64,000 bases of DNA, taken from Clostridia bacterium (GTDB taxonomy: Bacteria; Bacillota; Clostridia; Oscillospirales; CAG-272). The notes beneath the pieces are model-generated. The model was not told where the DNA came from. It worked only from the letters and a program-made list of their open reading frames with translations, and searched no databases. The position numbers and the translations under genes were made by a program. Positions 52,135-60,269 of this stretch are shown here, in pieces. The DNA lies in assembly GCA_017466445.1 (NCBI GenBank), contig JAFTUC010000021.1, positions 62,001 to 126,000 on the forward strand, written 5' to 3'. Each line of letters starts with the position of its first letter. The first letter of the stretch is position 1.

Positions 52135-52164
52135 ATTTATGCCTCCCTTTAGTGATCATATTTC

Positions 52165-52192
52165 AGTATACCATATTTTTGAAAATTTTCAA
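52165..52192 (-). promoter_or_regulatory. Promoter of glycerate kinase-luxS-mtnN
   Basis: On the minus strand, TTGAAA (52187-52192), 16-bp spacer, TATACT (52165-52170). It overlaps a GAAAATTTTC palindrome (52181-52190). Confidence 0.7.
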
Positions 52193-52231
52193 TCTCTTTT
52201 TTTGAATATTGCAAATTTTCAATAAAAGGTA

Positions 52232-52260
52232 TTGACAAAAGTTTTAATCGGTTGTATAAT
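52232..52260 (+). promoter_or_regulatory. Consensus promoter of the phosphodiesterase-like gene
   Basis: TTGACA (52232-52237), 17-bp spacer, TATAAT (52255-52260): a perfect consensus match. Confidence 0.92.
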
Positions 52261-52309
52261 GGCGGATGTTGTAATTTGTTTGCGTGTATGAAAAAGGGGA
52301 ACTGCTGCT

Positions 52310-53086
52310 ATGAAAAATAAAGTTATACTTATATCGGTGGACGGAATGCGTCCGGACGGTCTTGCAAACTGCGGAAATCCTTATGTAGAGACGCTGAATA
52401 ATATATGTTCATATACATATAATGGACGCTCGGTCACGCCGTCGGTAACCTTCCCGTGTCATTTTTCGATGACACACTCGGTGCCTCCGCAAAGACACGG
52501 AATGCTTACAAATACATATGTACCGCAGGTGCGCCCCATAAAGGGAATCTTTGAGAAGATAGCAGATAACGGCGGAGCCTGTGCTATGGCATACGGGTGG
52601 GAGCCGCTTCGCGATATAGCGTTGCCCGGATCGCTCGTGTATGCATATTATTTGAACGCTTATGCCGAGGAAAGCTCGGATACCGTCCTTACCGACGTCG
52701 CGGATATGTTTGTTTCAAAATATGATCCCGACCTCACCTTTCTCTATATGGTAGAGACAGATGAAAAGGGTGGCCACGATAATGGTTGGATGAGTAGTGA
52801 ATATTTGCGTAGGATATCTATAGCAGTAGATAATATAAAACGAATGATTGAAAAATACGGCGATACTCATTCGATTATAATAATGGCGGATCACGGCGGA
52901 CACGAAAGAGGTCACGGCAGTGAGATGCCTGAGGATATGACTGTTCCGTTTTTCTTCTACGGAAATAAGTTTGAACCCGGCAAGGAGCTTCATAATGTCT
53001 CCCTTCTCGAGATTGCTCCGACTATTGCATCAATACTTGAGATCTCTCCCGACAGTCAGTGGGAGGGCAGGGATCTTACGAAATAA
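52310..53086 (+). CDS. Alkaline-phosphatase-superfamily phosphodiesterase (NPP-like)
   Basis: A 258-residue compact member of the nucleotide pyrophosphatase/phosphodiesterase branch. SVDGMRPD carries metal ligand D11; nucleophile T47 lies in PSVTFPCH; further metal ligands are seen in MVETDEKGGHD and MADHGGHERGHG. It lacks a signal peptide and the large inserts of eukaryotic NPPs, so it is a cytoplasmic enzyme on a small phosphodiester or phosphonate. A perfect-consensus promoter drives it. The AEC carrier gene follows 43 bp later on the same strand, suggesting import and hydrolysis could be linked, but the substrate is unknown. Confidence 0.87.
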   Translation: MKNKVILISVDGMRPDGLANCGNPYVETLNNICSYTYNGRSVTPSVTFPCHFSMTHSVPPQRHGMLTNTYVPQVRPIKGIFEKIADNGGACAMAYGWEPLRDIALPGSLVYAYYLNAYAEESSDTVLTDVADMFVSKYDPDLTFLYMVETDEKGGHDNGWMSSEYLRRISIAVDNIKRMIEKYGDTHSIIIMADHGGHERGHGSEMPEDMTVPFFFYGNKFEPGKELHNVSLLEIAPTIASILEISPDSQWEGRDLTK

Positions 53087-53129
53087 GTACATATTTTGCA
53101 TGCTTGACTGTTTTTGAAAGGAAAATGAA

Positions 53130-54077
53130 ATGTTTTGGATATCACTAGGTCAGATGGCGGTAATGGCATCCTTTATCCTCATCGGACTAATTCTTGTTAA
53201 GGTTAAGGTTCTCGACCAGGGCTCATCCAAAATACTCTCGAAGCTCGAAAATTCGATATTCATACCCGCATTGGCGATGGGAACGTTTATAACGAATTTT
53301 ACAAGAGAAAAGGTGGGGATCGCGTGGAAGCTGCTGCTCTTCTCCTTTGCAGTTCTTTTAGTGGTCATTCCGATAGCGATCCTTTGCGCGCGTCTTGCGA
53401 CCGGGAGCGACTATATAAGAAAAATATATACCTACGGTCTGTCCTTTGCAAACTTTGGATTTATGGGATTCCCCGTAGTTGCGGCACTTTTTCCACAGTA
53501 TAATATGTACTATATGATATTTACCCTTCCGCTGTGGACTCTTATATACGTTTGGGGAGTGCCCTCTCTTCTTATGAGTGACGGAAATGAGAAAAAGGGA
53601 ATAGCATCAAAGCTGAAGGCACTCGTCAATCCTATGTTTATAGCGATGATAATAGGCGCGATTATCGGTATTTGCGGAATAAAGATCCCCGATTTTGCGC
53701 TTAACGTTATAAATACCTGTTCGGAATGTATGTCGCCTATCGCTATGATAATCACGGGTATCACATTTGCATCGATAAGCCTTAAAAAGGTGCTTTCCGA
53801 TCTTAGTATATACTTCGTTACCCTTGTGCGCTTGATACTTATCCCACTTCTTTTCGGAGGAATTTATATCCTCTGCGTAAAGCTCTTCTCGCTTGATATT
53901 CCCGAGTACTATTTCGCATGTATGATATGCTCGCTTATCATGCCGCTCGGACTCAACACGGTCGTGATCCCCGCAGCTTATGGCAGGGATACATCGGTCG
54001 CGGCGGGAATGGCGCTTGTTTCACACGTTCTGTCACTCATTACGGTTCCGCTGATGCTCATGCTCTTCGGATTTTGA
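53130..54077 (+). CDS. AEC-family (auxin efflux carrier-type) transporter
   Basis: A 315-residue integral membrane protein with about ten helices in two five-helix halves, typical for bacterial AEC (PF03547) members, which move organic acids such as malate and malonate or other anions. FANFGFMGFPVVAALF near residue 110 and MPLGLNTVVIPAAYGRD near residue 270 are the two discontinuous-helix signatures. GAAAGGAAAATGAA provides the ribosome site. It follows the phosphodiesterase-like gene and ends at a bidirectional terminator. Direction and substrate cannot be predicted. Confidence 0.9.
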   Translation: MFWISLGQMAVMASFILIGLILVKVKVLDQGSSKILSKLENSIFIPALAMGTFITNFTREKVGIAWKLLLFSFAVLLVVIPIAILCARLATGSDYIRKIYTYGLSFANFGFMGFPVVAALFPQYNMYYMIFTLPLWTLIYVWGVPSLLMSDGNEKKGIASKLKALVNPMFIAMIIGAIIGICGIKIPDFALNVINTCSECMSPIAMIITGITFASISLKKVLSDLSIYFVTLVRLILIPLLFGGIYILCVKLFSLDIPEYYFACMICSLIMPLGLNTVVIPAAYGRDTSVAAGMALVSHVLSLITVPLMLMLFGF

Positions 54078-54114
54078 AAATCGAGAAACGCTCCTTGCCG
54101 AAAATAGCAGAAAA

Positions 54115-54150
54115 CAAGGGAGTACGGACAATTTGTCCGTACTCCCTTTG
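54115..54150. terminator. Bidirectional terminator
   Basis: A near-perfect stem of about 15 bp (AGGGAGTACGGACAA at 54117-54131 with its complement at 54133-54147) lies between the convergent AEC and AraC genes. Confidence 0.85.
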
Positions 54151-54162
54151 TATTTGGGCGAT

Positions 54163-55023
54163 TTATAAGCGAACCGTGCGGGACAGACTTTTTCTGTATG
54201 CAAGAGGCGACATTCCAACCGTTGCTTTGAATATTTTAGAGAAATAGAGCGCATCGACGTACCCGACCGATAACGCTACGTTACGTACGCTTATATTGCT
54301 TGACGATAGAAGCTCTTTGGCTCTGCTTATTCTTAGTGAGATACGGTAAGAAAGCGGTGTTTCACCGATGATTTGCCTGAACGTCTCAATAAAATATCCG
54401 GTGTTCATCGGTATCCGTGAGGCGTATTCCTTTATATGGACGTTCATTGCGAAATCCTTTTCGATCTCGCTTGCTATCATCTTTATCTTGAATTCGGTGC
54501 TCGGCGTGAACTTTTCTCCGGGCTTTATCGGAAGTATTGTAAAATCTGCTATGTGAGTCAAAAGTATTCCCGCGTAAAGGGAAAGCAGCAGAGACGTGTG
54601 CTTGCTTTTCTCATGAGCGATAGCTAAGGCGATGTCAAAATCATTGCAAATGATCTCGGATTTCTTTATGGAAAACAGAGTCGCATCGGGAATGTTTAAT
54701 ATGCCGTCGAGAAAATTCTCGGGAATGCTTTCAAGATATATCCATCTGAGATCAAGCTCCGAGCTCCGAAAAAAATCGTATCTTTGATACTGATGAGGTC
54801 TGAAAAGAATAAGATTTCCGCTTTCTATCGGAAAATATCTGTCTCCAATCATAATCCTGCCGCTACCTTTGTTTACGAAAATGATCTGGTAGTCGCTTCT
54901 GTGCTGGTAGCAGCTTACGATTGAGCTTTCGATCCCGTTTTCTGTTGACGATCCTATGCAAACAACGTTGCATCCGAATAAGGTTGGTGCCTCCTGCGTG
55001 ATCGGTATGAAAAATTCTCCCAT
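54163..55023 (-). CDS. AraC-family transcriptional regulator
   Basis: A 286-residue regulator. Residues 10-120 form a cupin-like sensing domain (SCYQHRSDYQIIFVNKGSGRIMIGDRYFPIESGNLILFRPHQYQRYDF). The C-terminal 100 residues hold two helix-turn-helix units (MNTGYFIETFRQIIGETPLSYRISLRISRAKELL and VRNVALSVGYVDALYFSKIFKATVGMSPLAYRK). The domain order is that of sugar-responsive regulators. It is divergent from the cluster starting at 55240, with 216 bp between, so control of that cluster is the simplest hypothesis. AAAGGAG precedes the ATG. Confidence 0.94.
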   Translation of the reverse strand: MGEFFIPITQEAPTLFGCNVVCIGSSTENGIESSIVSCYQHRSDYQIIFVNKGSGRIMIGDRYFPIESGNLILFRPHQYQRYDFFRSSELDLRWIYLESIPENFLDGILNIPDATLFSIKKSEIICNDFDIALAIAHEKSKHTSLLLSLYAGILLTHIADFTILPIKPGEKFTPSTEFKIKMIASEIEKDFAMNVHIKEYASRIPMNTGYFIETFRQIIGETPLSYRISLRISRAKELLSSSNISVRNVALSVGYVDALYFSKIFKATVGMSPLAYRKSLSRTVRL

Positions 55024-55130
55024 GTTAAGTTCTCCTTTTCCCGAATTTCGTCCATAAATAAAGTGGATTTTGTCTATTTACTCAAGTCCGAACCGATGAT
55101 ATAATTAAACCGGTACGGGATATTATACAT

Positions 55131-55159
55131 ATTATATACCGACCGTTGGGATTTGTCAA
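55131..55159 (-). promoter_or_regulatory. Promoter of the AraC regulator
   Basis: On the minus strand, TTGACA (55154-55159), 17-bp spacer, TATAAT (55131-55136): perfect consensus. The leader is about 100 bases. No equally good promoter points toward 55240, consistent with activator-dependent expression of that side. Confidence 0.88.
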
Positions 55160-55239
55160 TAAATACATACGACCTTGGATCGCAATAGTTCGTAAATTTC
55201 CGAAAAAGTATTGTTTTATAGTGAAAAGAGGGCAAAACT

Positions 55240-56073
55240 ATGGCAGAAACGAGCCTTTATTTGCAAACCGAAACGAGTCCGTTCATGATGTCGATAGTGC
55301 TCGTGACGAGTAAAAACAGAACGGTGGTGATAGACGGAGGACGTCCCGAGGATATGCCTCTTTTGCGTGAGATCGTTGGAGACAGAGAGATCGGAGCGTG
55401 GATACTCACTCATCCGCATTTAGACCACATTTCGGGCTTTACCGATCTTGTTCTCAAGGGGGATCCCGAGCTTGTGCCGAAGAGAATATACTATAATTTT
55501 CCGCCGCTTGAATTTGTGGAAAAATATGAGGCGGACGAGGCGCATACTCTGAGGGAGTTTCTTGAGATCGAGGAGATGATATCTGATAGGACGGTCATAG
55601 TTAAGGAGGGCGATAGCTTCGATGTCGATGAGCTCAGCTTTACCGTTCTTCAGAGTTGGGATTCGGACTCTCCGATAGTTCCTTTGCGTGAGAGCGATCA
55701 TAACAGTGTTGGAAACGAGAGTTCGCTGATTTTCAGGATTGATACTCCGGGCAAGAGCGTTCTGATACTCGGGGATGCGGGACCTCTTGCGGGCGACAGG
55801 CTTTTTGCAAGACATATGAACGATCTTGATGCCGATATCGTTCAGGTGGCACATCACGGACACGGAGGTGTCGGCGCAGAAATCTATATAGCAAGCGGAG
55901 CGAGCGCTTGCCTTTGGTGCTGCCCCGATTGGCTGTACGACGAGGAGGCTTACGTCATCGGAGACAGACTGTGCGGCACTGCGGTCACAAGAAGATGGTT
56001 AGAGAAGATAGGAATAAAAGAAAATTACGTTACTAAGGACGGTACGCACAAAATAGTGCTTGCTTCTGAATGA
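55240..56073 (+). CDS. Metallo-beta-lactamase-fold hydrolase (ComEC C-domain-like)
   Basis: A 277-residue soluble MBL-fold protein. The metal motif HPHLDH (58-63), followed by a later ILGDAG and VAHHGHGG, gives the pattern of the ComEC C-terminal/competence-type branch, which often acts on phosphodiesters. SLIFRIDTPGKSVLILGDAG and the CLWCCPDW segment complete the domain. It has no signal peptide. It is the first gene downstream of the AraC intergenic region and lies 15 bp before the GH29-like gene. In this context a role on a sugar ester or lactone is possible, but there is no direct evidence. Confidence 0.86.
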   Translation: MAETSLYLQTETSPFMMSIVLVTSKNRTVVIDGGRPEDMPLLREIVGDREIGAWILTHPHLDHISGFTDLVLKGDPELVPKRIYYNFPPLEFVEKYEADEAHTLREFLEIEEMISDRTVIVKEGDSFDVDELSFTVLQSWDSDSPIVPLRESDHNSVGNESSLIFRIDTPGKSVLILGDAGPLAGDRLFARHMNDLDADIVQVAHHGHGGVGAEIYIASGASACLWCCPDWLYDEEAYVIGDRLCGTAVTRRWLEKIGIKENYVTKDGTHKIVLASE

Positions 56074-56088
56074 AAGGAAAAAAAGGAT

Positions 56089-57051
56089 ATGCATATAACT
56101 GACAGACTTTACAAGAAAAAATGGGGCGTGTTCAATCATTACCTCCAATATCTTCAAAACGATACCGAAAATCCACACAATCTCAAGAGAGGACACCTTA
56201 AATGGAACGAATGCATAGACTCTATCGACGTCGATCTTATAGCAAGACAGCTTCATGAGATCGGAGCGGGATACTATTTTATCACCTTGATGCAGGGTGA
56301 TCCCTGCCTTATCGCACCGAATGAGACCTTCGACCGCATCGCAGGTACATTGCCCGGGGAGGCGTGTGCAAGGCGCGACCTTGTGTCCGAGCTTTACGAG
56401 GCACTCTCTCCGTACGGGATAGATCTCTATCTTTACTATACGGGTGACGGTCCGTATAAAAATTATGATATCGGCAAAAAATTCGGATTTACCGAGCCGA
56501 GAGAGGTCGGCGTAACAGCGCAGTTCGTCGAGAAATGGGCGGCGGTGCTTGAGGAATATGCCGTCAGATATGGGGATAAGGTTTGCGGATGGTGGATCGA
56601 CGGATGCTACCGTGACTTCTTAAAATATACGGACGAGCTGCTCACTCCCTACTACGATGCGTGCAAGAAGGGTAACCCGAACGCTATCGTCTCGATGAAT
56701 GACGGAGTCTTTGCCGATTATAAAAAGAATTACGTAAACGAGGATTTTGTGTGCGGAGAATTCAATGATTTTACGGAGATCCCGCCATCCCGATTTGTTG
56801 ACGGAGCGCAGACCTTTATGCTTGCACCCCTCGGACTTCCGTGTCCGGGAAAGGAAATGTACGGAGGTTGGGGTCGCTATGGAGTTAAGCACAACGGAGC
56901 GTATATGGCTGATTTTGTAAAGAAAGTAAATGCCGTAGGCGGTGTCGTGACCGTTGATATAGCGGTAAATATGGACGGCAGCTTCGATAAAGAGCAGATA
57001 AAGGTTCTTGCCGAAATGAACAGGATACTGATGGAGGGAAGAGACGCGTGA
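56089..57051 (+). CDS. GH29-like (alpha-L-fucosidase-fold) protein
   Basis: A 320-residue TIM-barrel protein, shorter than full GH29 enzymes, which carry extra C-terminal domains. WGVFNHYL near residue 11 matches the fucosidase FGMFIHWG motif, HEIGAGYYFITLMQGD matches AGAKYAVLTAKHHDG, and SELYEALSPYGIDLYLYYTGDGP plus CGWWIDGCY match the strand that carries the nucleophile (the D of WIDG). The fucose-recognition H-H-D of the second motif is not conserved (here MQGD), so the sugar may be different. No signal peptide. It sits in the AraC-linked cluster and its stop codon overlaps the next start. Confidence 0.8.
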   Translation: MHITDRLYKKKWGVFNHYLQYLQNDTENPHNLKRGHLKWNECIDSIDVDLIARQLHEIGAGYYFITLMQGDPCLIAPNETFDRIAGTLPGEACARRDLVSELYEALSPYGIDLYLYYTGDGPYKNYDIGKKFGFTEPREVGVTAQFVEKWAAVLEEYAVRYGDKVCGWWIDGCYRDFLKYTDELLTPYYDACKKGNPNAIVSMNDGVFADYKKNYVNEDFVCGEFNDFTEIPPSRFVDGAQTFMLAPLGLPCPGKEMYGGWGRYGVKHNGAYMADFVKKVNAVGGVVTVDIAVNMDGSFDKEQIKVLAEMNRILMEGRDA

Positions 57052-58190
57052 TGCAGGATAAAAATATCACAGTAGGATTTGCGGAGAAATATACCCGAGA
57101 TGATCTCGTCGATTTTCTTAACTATGTTTTTGGCTTCAACGGACGTGATACCGATTTTGTAAATCTTTTGCCGAAGATTTATAAAGAAAAATACGAGCCG
57201 TGTAAAAAGAATTACATAATCGAGGAGGACGGACGCATCAGGGCGGCTGTCGGTTCGTTCAAGCGGGATATGGACGTCCTCGGTGAAAGGCTTTCCGTGT
57301 GCGGTATAGGAAACGTTGCCGTACATCCGAGATCAAGATCGAGCGGGTATATGAAGATCCTTATGAAGAAGGCAATAGACGATATGATATCGGGCGGAGC
57401 GGATATTGCCGATCTCGGCGGACTTCGCCATAGATACGGATATTTTTCGTATGAGCTTGCAGGTATGAAATACAGCTTCGAGATTGATGGGACTTGTATT
57501 AGGCACTGCTTTGGTGGCAGTGAATTTAAAAAGCTTGATTTTATCGGTGTGGAAGAGGACTCGGTCTTTAAGGACGAGATAGTCTCGCTTCATGCGAAAA
57601 AGCCGCTTCATTTTATAAGGAATGCGGAGGACTTTGTTGACATCGCACATTCCTGGGGAAGAGAACTTTTTGCGATAGTAGACGGAGATCGATTTGTCGG
57701 CTATTTTATCGGAGAACTCGATGAGCTGACACTCGTTTCCGAGAGCGATCTTTATTGCGTAGTCCGAAATTATATCGAGCGCTTCGGAAATGTCACGCTT
57801 TTTGTTCCGACCCATGAAATGGAAAGAGCCTCCGCGCTCTTTAAGATCTGTGCGGAATGTAAAACGGTCGGAGATCAAAATTATTCGATCCTGAATTACA
57901 GAAGGACGCTCTCTGCCTTTATGAAGCTCAAGGCTTCCGTGTGTCCTATGATAGACGGATCCCTTGTTGTTGAAATAAACGGAGTCGCCGGAAAAGAAAA
58001 TCTTAAGATACATGTGCTTGACGGGAAAACACAGGTCGTGCCTACGGACGATCTGCCTGATGTCGTGCTCGAGCATAAGCAGGCGGTGTCCTTTTTCTTT
58101 TCCGCTTTTTCTCCGGAACGTGAGATCGATCCGCTCGCCAGAGCATGGTTTCCGCTTCCTCTGTGTATCCCTACGGCGGATCACGTATGA
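57051..58190 (+). CDS. GNAT-family N-acetyltransferase (Eis-like)
   Basis: A 379-residue protein with an N-terminal GNAT domain: IRAAVGSFKRDMDV, VCGIGNVAVHPRSRSSGYMKILMKKAI (acetyl-CoA site at about residues 83-115) and an ADLGGLRHRYGYFSYELAG continuation typical of Eis-type proteins. The second half (about 130-300) looks like a diverged second GNAT-like fold, followed by a small C-terminal sterol-carrier-like region (MIDGSLVVEINGVAGKENLKIHVL...VSFFFSAFSPE). This three-part order fits the Eis family, whose members acetylate amines of small molecules. The ATG at 57051 shares a base with the previous stop (TGATG). An acetylated amino-sugar substrate would suit the neighbourhood. Confidence 0.82.
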   Translation: MQDKNITVGFAEKYTRDDLVDFLNYVFGFNGRDTDFVNLLPKIYKEKYEPCKKNYIIEEDGRIRAAVGSFKRDMDVLGERLSVCGIGNVAVHPRSRSSGYMKILMKKAIDDMISGGADIADLGGLRHRYGYFSYELAGMKYSFEIDGTCIRHCFGGSEFKKLDFIGVEEDSVFKDEIVSLHAKKPLHFIRNAEDFVDIAHSWGRELFAIVDGDRFVGYFIGELDELTLVSESDLYCVVRNYIERFGNVTLFVPTHEMERASALFKICAECKTVGDQNYSILNYRRTLSAFMKLKASVCPMIDGSLVVEINGVAGKENLKIHVLDGKTQVVPTDDLPDVVLEHKQAVSFFFSAFSPEREIDPLARAWFPLPLCIPTADHV

Positions 58191-58191
58191 T

Positions 58192-58230
58192 AAAAAACGC
58201 ATCCTCGGTATCACCGAAGATGCGTTTTTC
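58192..58230 (+). terminator. Terminator after the acetyltransferase gene
   Basis: Stem of about 16 bp with one mismatch (58192-58209 with 58213-58229), followed by T's. It separates the first part of the cluster from the promoter at 58328. Confidence 0.85.
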
Positions 58231-58327
58231 TTTGGGAAAAGATTAAATCGTGCTTTGTTTGATAAGGTATGACGCAAAAAAATCGAAAAAAGAGCAATAT
58301 TGTACATAAAAAGGGCAATATAGTTGT

Positions 58328-58355
58328 TTGCAATTCTTTACATGTGTGTTATAAT
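58328..58355 (+). promoter_or_regulatory. Promoter of the amidohydrolase-aminotransferase-peptidase unit
   Basis: TTGCAA (58328-58333), 16-bp spacer, TATAAT (58350-58355). The leader is about 65 bases and ends in TATGGAGG. Confidence 0.8.
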
Positions 58356-58425
58356 GTAGTTGTAACAGTGTGCTTTTTTCGGCATATGAAAATTTAAAAT
58401 CTACATACTTATGGAGGTAAGTAAA

Positions 58426-59331
58426 ATGGATGTCATCAAGAAGATCGATATTCACGCTCACGTAACGCCCAACAAGGACCTTGTCCCCCCGAATATGTTC
58501 ACGAAATATCCGATGGTGGACGATACCGATCTTATCGGATTTTACGATAAGCTCAATATTGAAAAGGGAGTCCTTCTTCCGCTCGTTTCTCCCGAATTTC
58601 ATTTCTTTGTGTGCACAAGCCAGGAAGCAAAGCTTATGACCGATAAGCATCCCGACAGATTTATCTGGTTCTGCAATATCGACCCCAGAAACTGCGGACA
58701 CGATCCCAAGGCTGATCTTTCCAAGCTTCTTATGTTCTATAAAAATCTCGGAGCGAAGGGCGTAGGCGAGCTTACCGCACAGCTTCCGATCGACGATCCT
58801 CTTATGGATAACCTTTTCTATCACTGCGCACAGTGCGATATGCCCGTGACTATCCACGTTGCACCTATGAACGCACCCTTCGGATACTACGGAATCAAGG
58901 ACGACGTCGGACTTCCGAGACTCGAAAAAATGCTCAAGAAGCACGAAAATCTTAAGATATTCGGACATTCGCAGCTTTTCTGGGCAGAAATGTCTGCTGA
59001 CGTTACCGAGGAGAACCGCACAGGATATCCTACCGGTAAGGTCACCGAGGGAAGGATCGCAAAGCTCCTTCGCGAGTACCCCAACCTTTACTGCGACGTA
59101 TCCGCAAACAGCGGAATGAACGCATTTATGCGTGATCCCGATTACGCCGCAAGATTCTTCGAGGAGTTCTCCGACAGAGTTATGTACGGATGCGATATCT
59201 GCGCTACCTATAATACACATCCGTTCGAGTTCGACGTATGGCTCGAAAAATTCCGCGAGGATAAGATGATAAGTGAGGAGAACTATTATAAGTTCGTTCG
59301 CGGAAACGCTGAAAGACTTCTCGGACTCTGA
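58426..59331 (+). CDS. Amidohydrolase (PF04909-type metal-dependent hydrolase), copy 1
   Basis: A 301-residue TIM-barrel hydrolase or decarboxylase. The start at MDVIKKIDIHAH is chosen because the upstream ATGGAGG contains the ribosome site itself. Metal-site residues expected for the family are visible: H10-x-H12 in DIHAH, a histidine in PVTIHVAP, a histidine in IFGHSQLFW and an aspartate in MYGCD. Members include ACMSD-type decarboxylases and lactonases; the exact reaction is unknown. The next gene is a close paralogue. No signal peptide. It is the first gene of a long unit that continues to the window edge. Confidence 0.88.
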   Translation: MDVIKKIDIHAHVTPNKDLVPPNMFTKYPMVDDTDLIGFYDKLNIEKGVLLPLVSPEFHFFVCTSQEAKLMTDKHPDRFIWFCNIDPRNCGHDPKADLSKLLMFYKNLGAKGVGELTAQLPIDDPLMDNLFYHCAQCDMPVTIHVAPMNAPFGYYGIKDDVGLPRLEKMLKKHENLKIFGHSQLFWAEMSADVTEENRTGYPTGKVTEGRIAKLLREYPNLYCDVSANSGMNAFMRDPDYAARFFEEFSDRVMYGCDICATYNTHPFEFDVWLEKFREDKMISEENYYKFVRGNAERLLGL

Positions 59332-59343
59332 TATCGGTAAGAT

Positions 59344-60255
59344 ATGAACAGTATAAAGAAGATCGATATACATTCGCATATCTTTCTGCATAAGAAATAC
59401 ACACCGCCGTCATCCTTTTCGTCCTGCCATACGGCACTCAGTCCTACAGAGCTTATAGAGTTTTATGACAGGATCAATATCGAAAAGGGAGTGCTCCTTC
59501 CGAGCGTGTCCCCCGAGTGGATGTTTGCGCTCTCGACAAGCGAGGACGCAAAGGAAGCTACCGAGCTGTATCCCGACCGCTTTTTGTGGTTCTGCAGTCT
59601 CGATCCGAGAGGCGCCGGAAACTCACCCGATGCCGATTGGTCGAAGGTGATAGGCTTCTATAAGGAGCTCGGAGCAAAGGGTGTAGGAGAGCTTTACGCT
59701 CAGCTTCCCTTCGACGATCCTCTTATGGATAACCTTTTCTATCACTGCGCCGAGTGCGATATGCCCGTAACCATACATATCGCCCCCACGGACACCGTTT
59801 ACGGATATTACGGTATCATGGATGACGCGGGACTTCCGAGACTTGAAAAAATGCTCAAAAAGCATGAAAAGCTTAAGATCCTCGGACATTCTCAGCTGTT
59901 CTGGGCGGAAATATCGGATAACGGACAAAGCGACGTAAGAGTCGATTTTCCAACCGGAAGGATAGAAAAAGAGGGAAGGCTTGCCTCTCTTATGAGAGAA
60001 TATCCGAATCTTTACTGCGACGTGTCTGCAAACAGCGGCGCAAATGCGTTTATGCGAGATCCGGACTACGCCGCAAGATTTGTAGAGGAATTCTCGGATA
60101 GGATCCTGTACGGTACCGATTACGGTAATCCCTATAGCCGCTTCCCGTTTGAATTCGATGCATGGCTCGAAAGATTCCGCGAGGATAGGATGATAAGCGA
60201 AGATAACTATTATAAGTTCGTTCGCGGAAACGCCGAAAAACTTCTCGGACTCTAA
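59344..60255 (+). CDS. Amidohydrolase (PF04909-type), copy 2
   Basis: A 303-residue paralogue of the preceding gene, 12 bp downstream. The metal residues are kept (H10-x-H12 in DIHSH, PVTIHIAP, LGHSQLFW, YGTD). Long identical blocks such as DPLMDNLFYHC, MLKKHE and DPDYAARF show recent duplication, while the residues after the first metal motif (LHKKYTPPSSFSSCH against TPNKDLVPPNMFTKY), after TIH(V/I)AP, and around YGCDICATYNTH/YGTDYGNPYSRF differ. These regions normally line the active site in this fold, so the two enzymes may act on different or successive intermediates, or form a heteromer. Confidence 0.88.
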   Translation: MNSIKKIDIHSHIFLHKKYTPPSSFSSCHTALSPTELIEFYDRINIEKGVLLPSVSPEWMFALSTSEDAKEATELYPDRFLWFCSLDPRGAGNSPDADWSKVIGFYKELGAKGVGELYAQLPFDDPLMDNLFYHCAECDMPVTIHIAPTDTVYGYYGIMDDAGLPRLEKMLKKHEKLKILGHSQLFWAEISDNGQSDVRVDFPTGRIEKEGRLASLMREYPNLYCDVSANSGANAFMRDPDYAARFVEEFSDRILYGTDYGNPYSRFPFEFDAWLERFREDRMISEDNYYKFVRGNAEKLLGL

Positions 60256-60269
60256 AAGGGGTAAAAATT

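Noticed and set aside
58243..59391. Minus-strand open frame of 382 codons opposite amidohydrolase copy 1
   Set aside because: It crosses the promoter and leader of the unit and mirrors the coding frame; no independent start signals.
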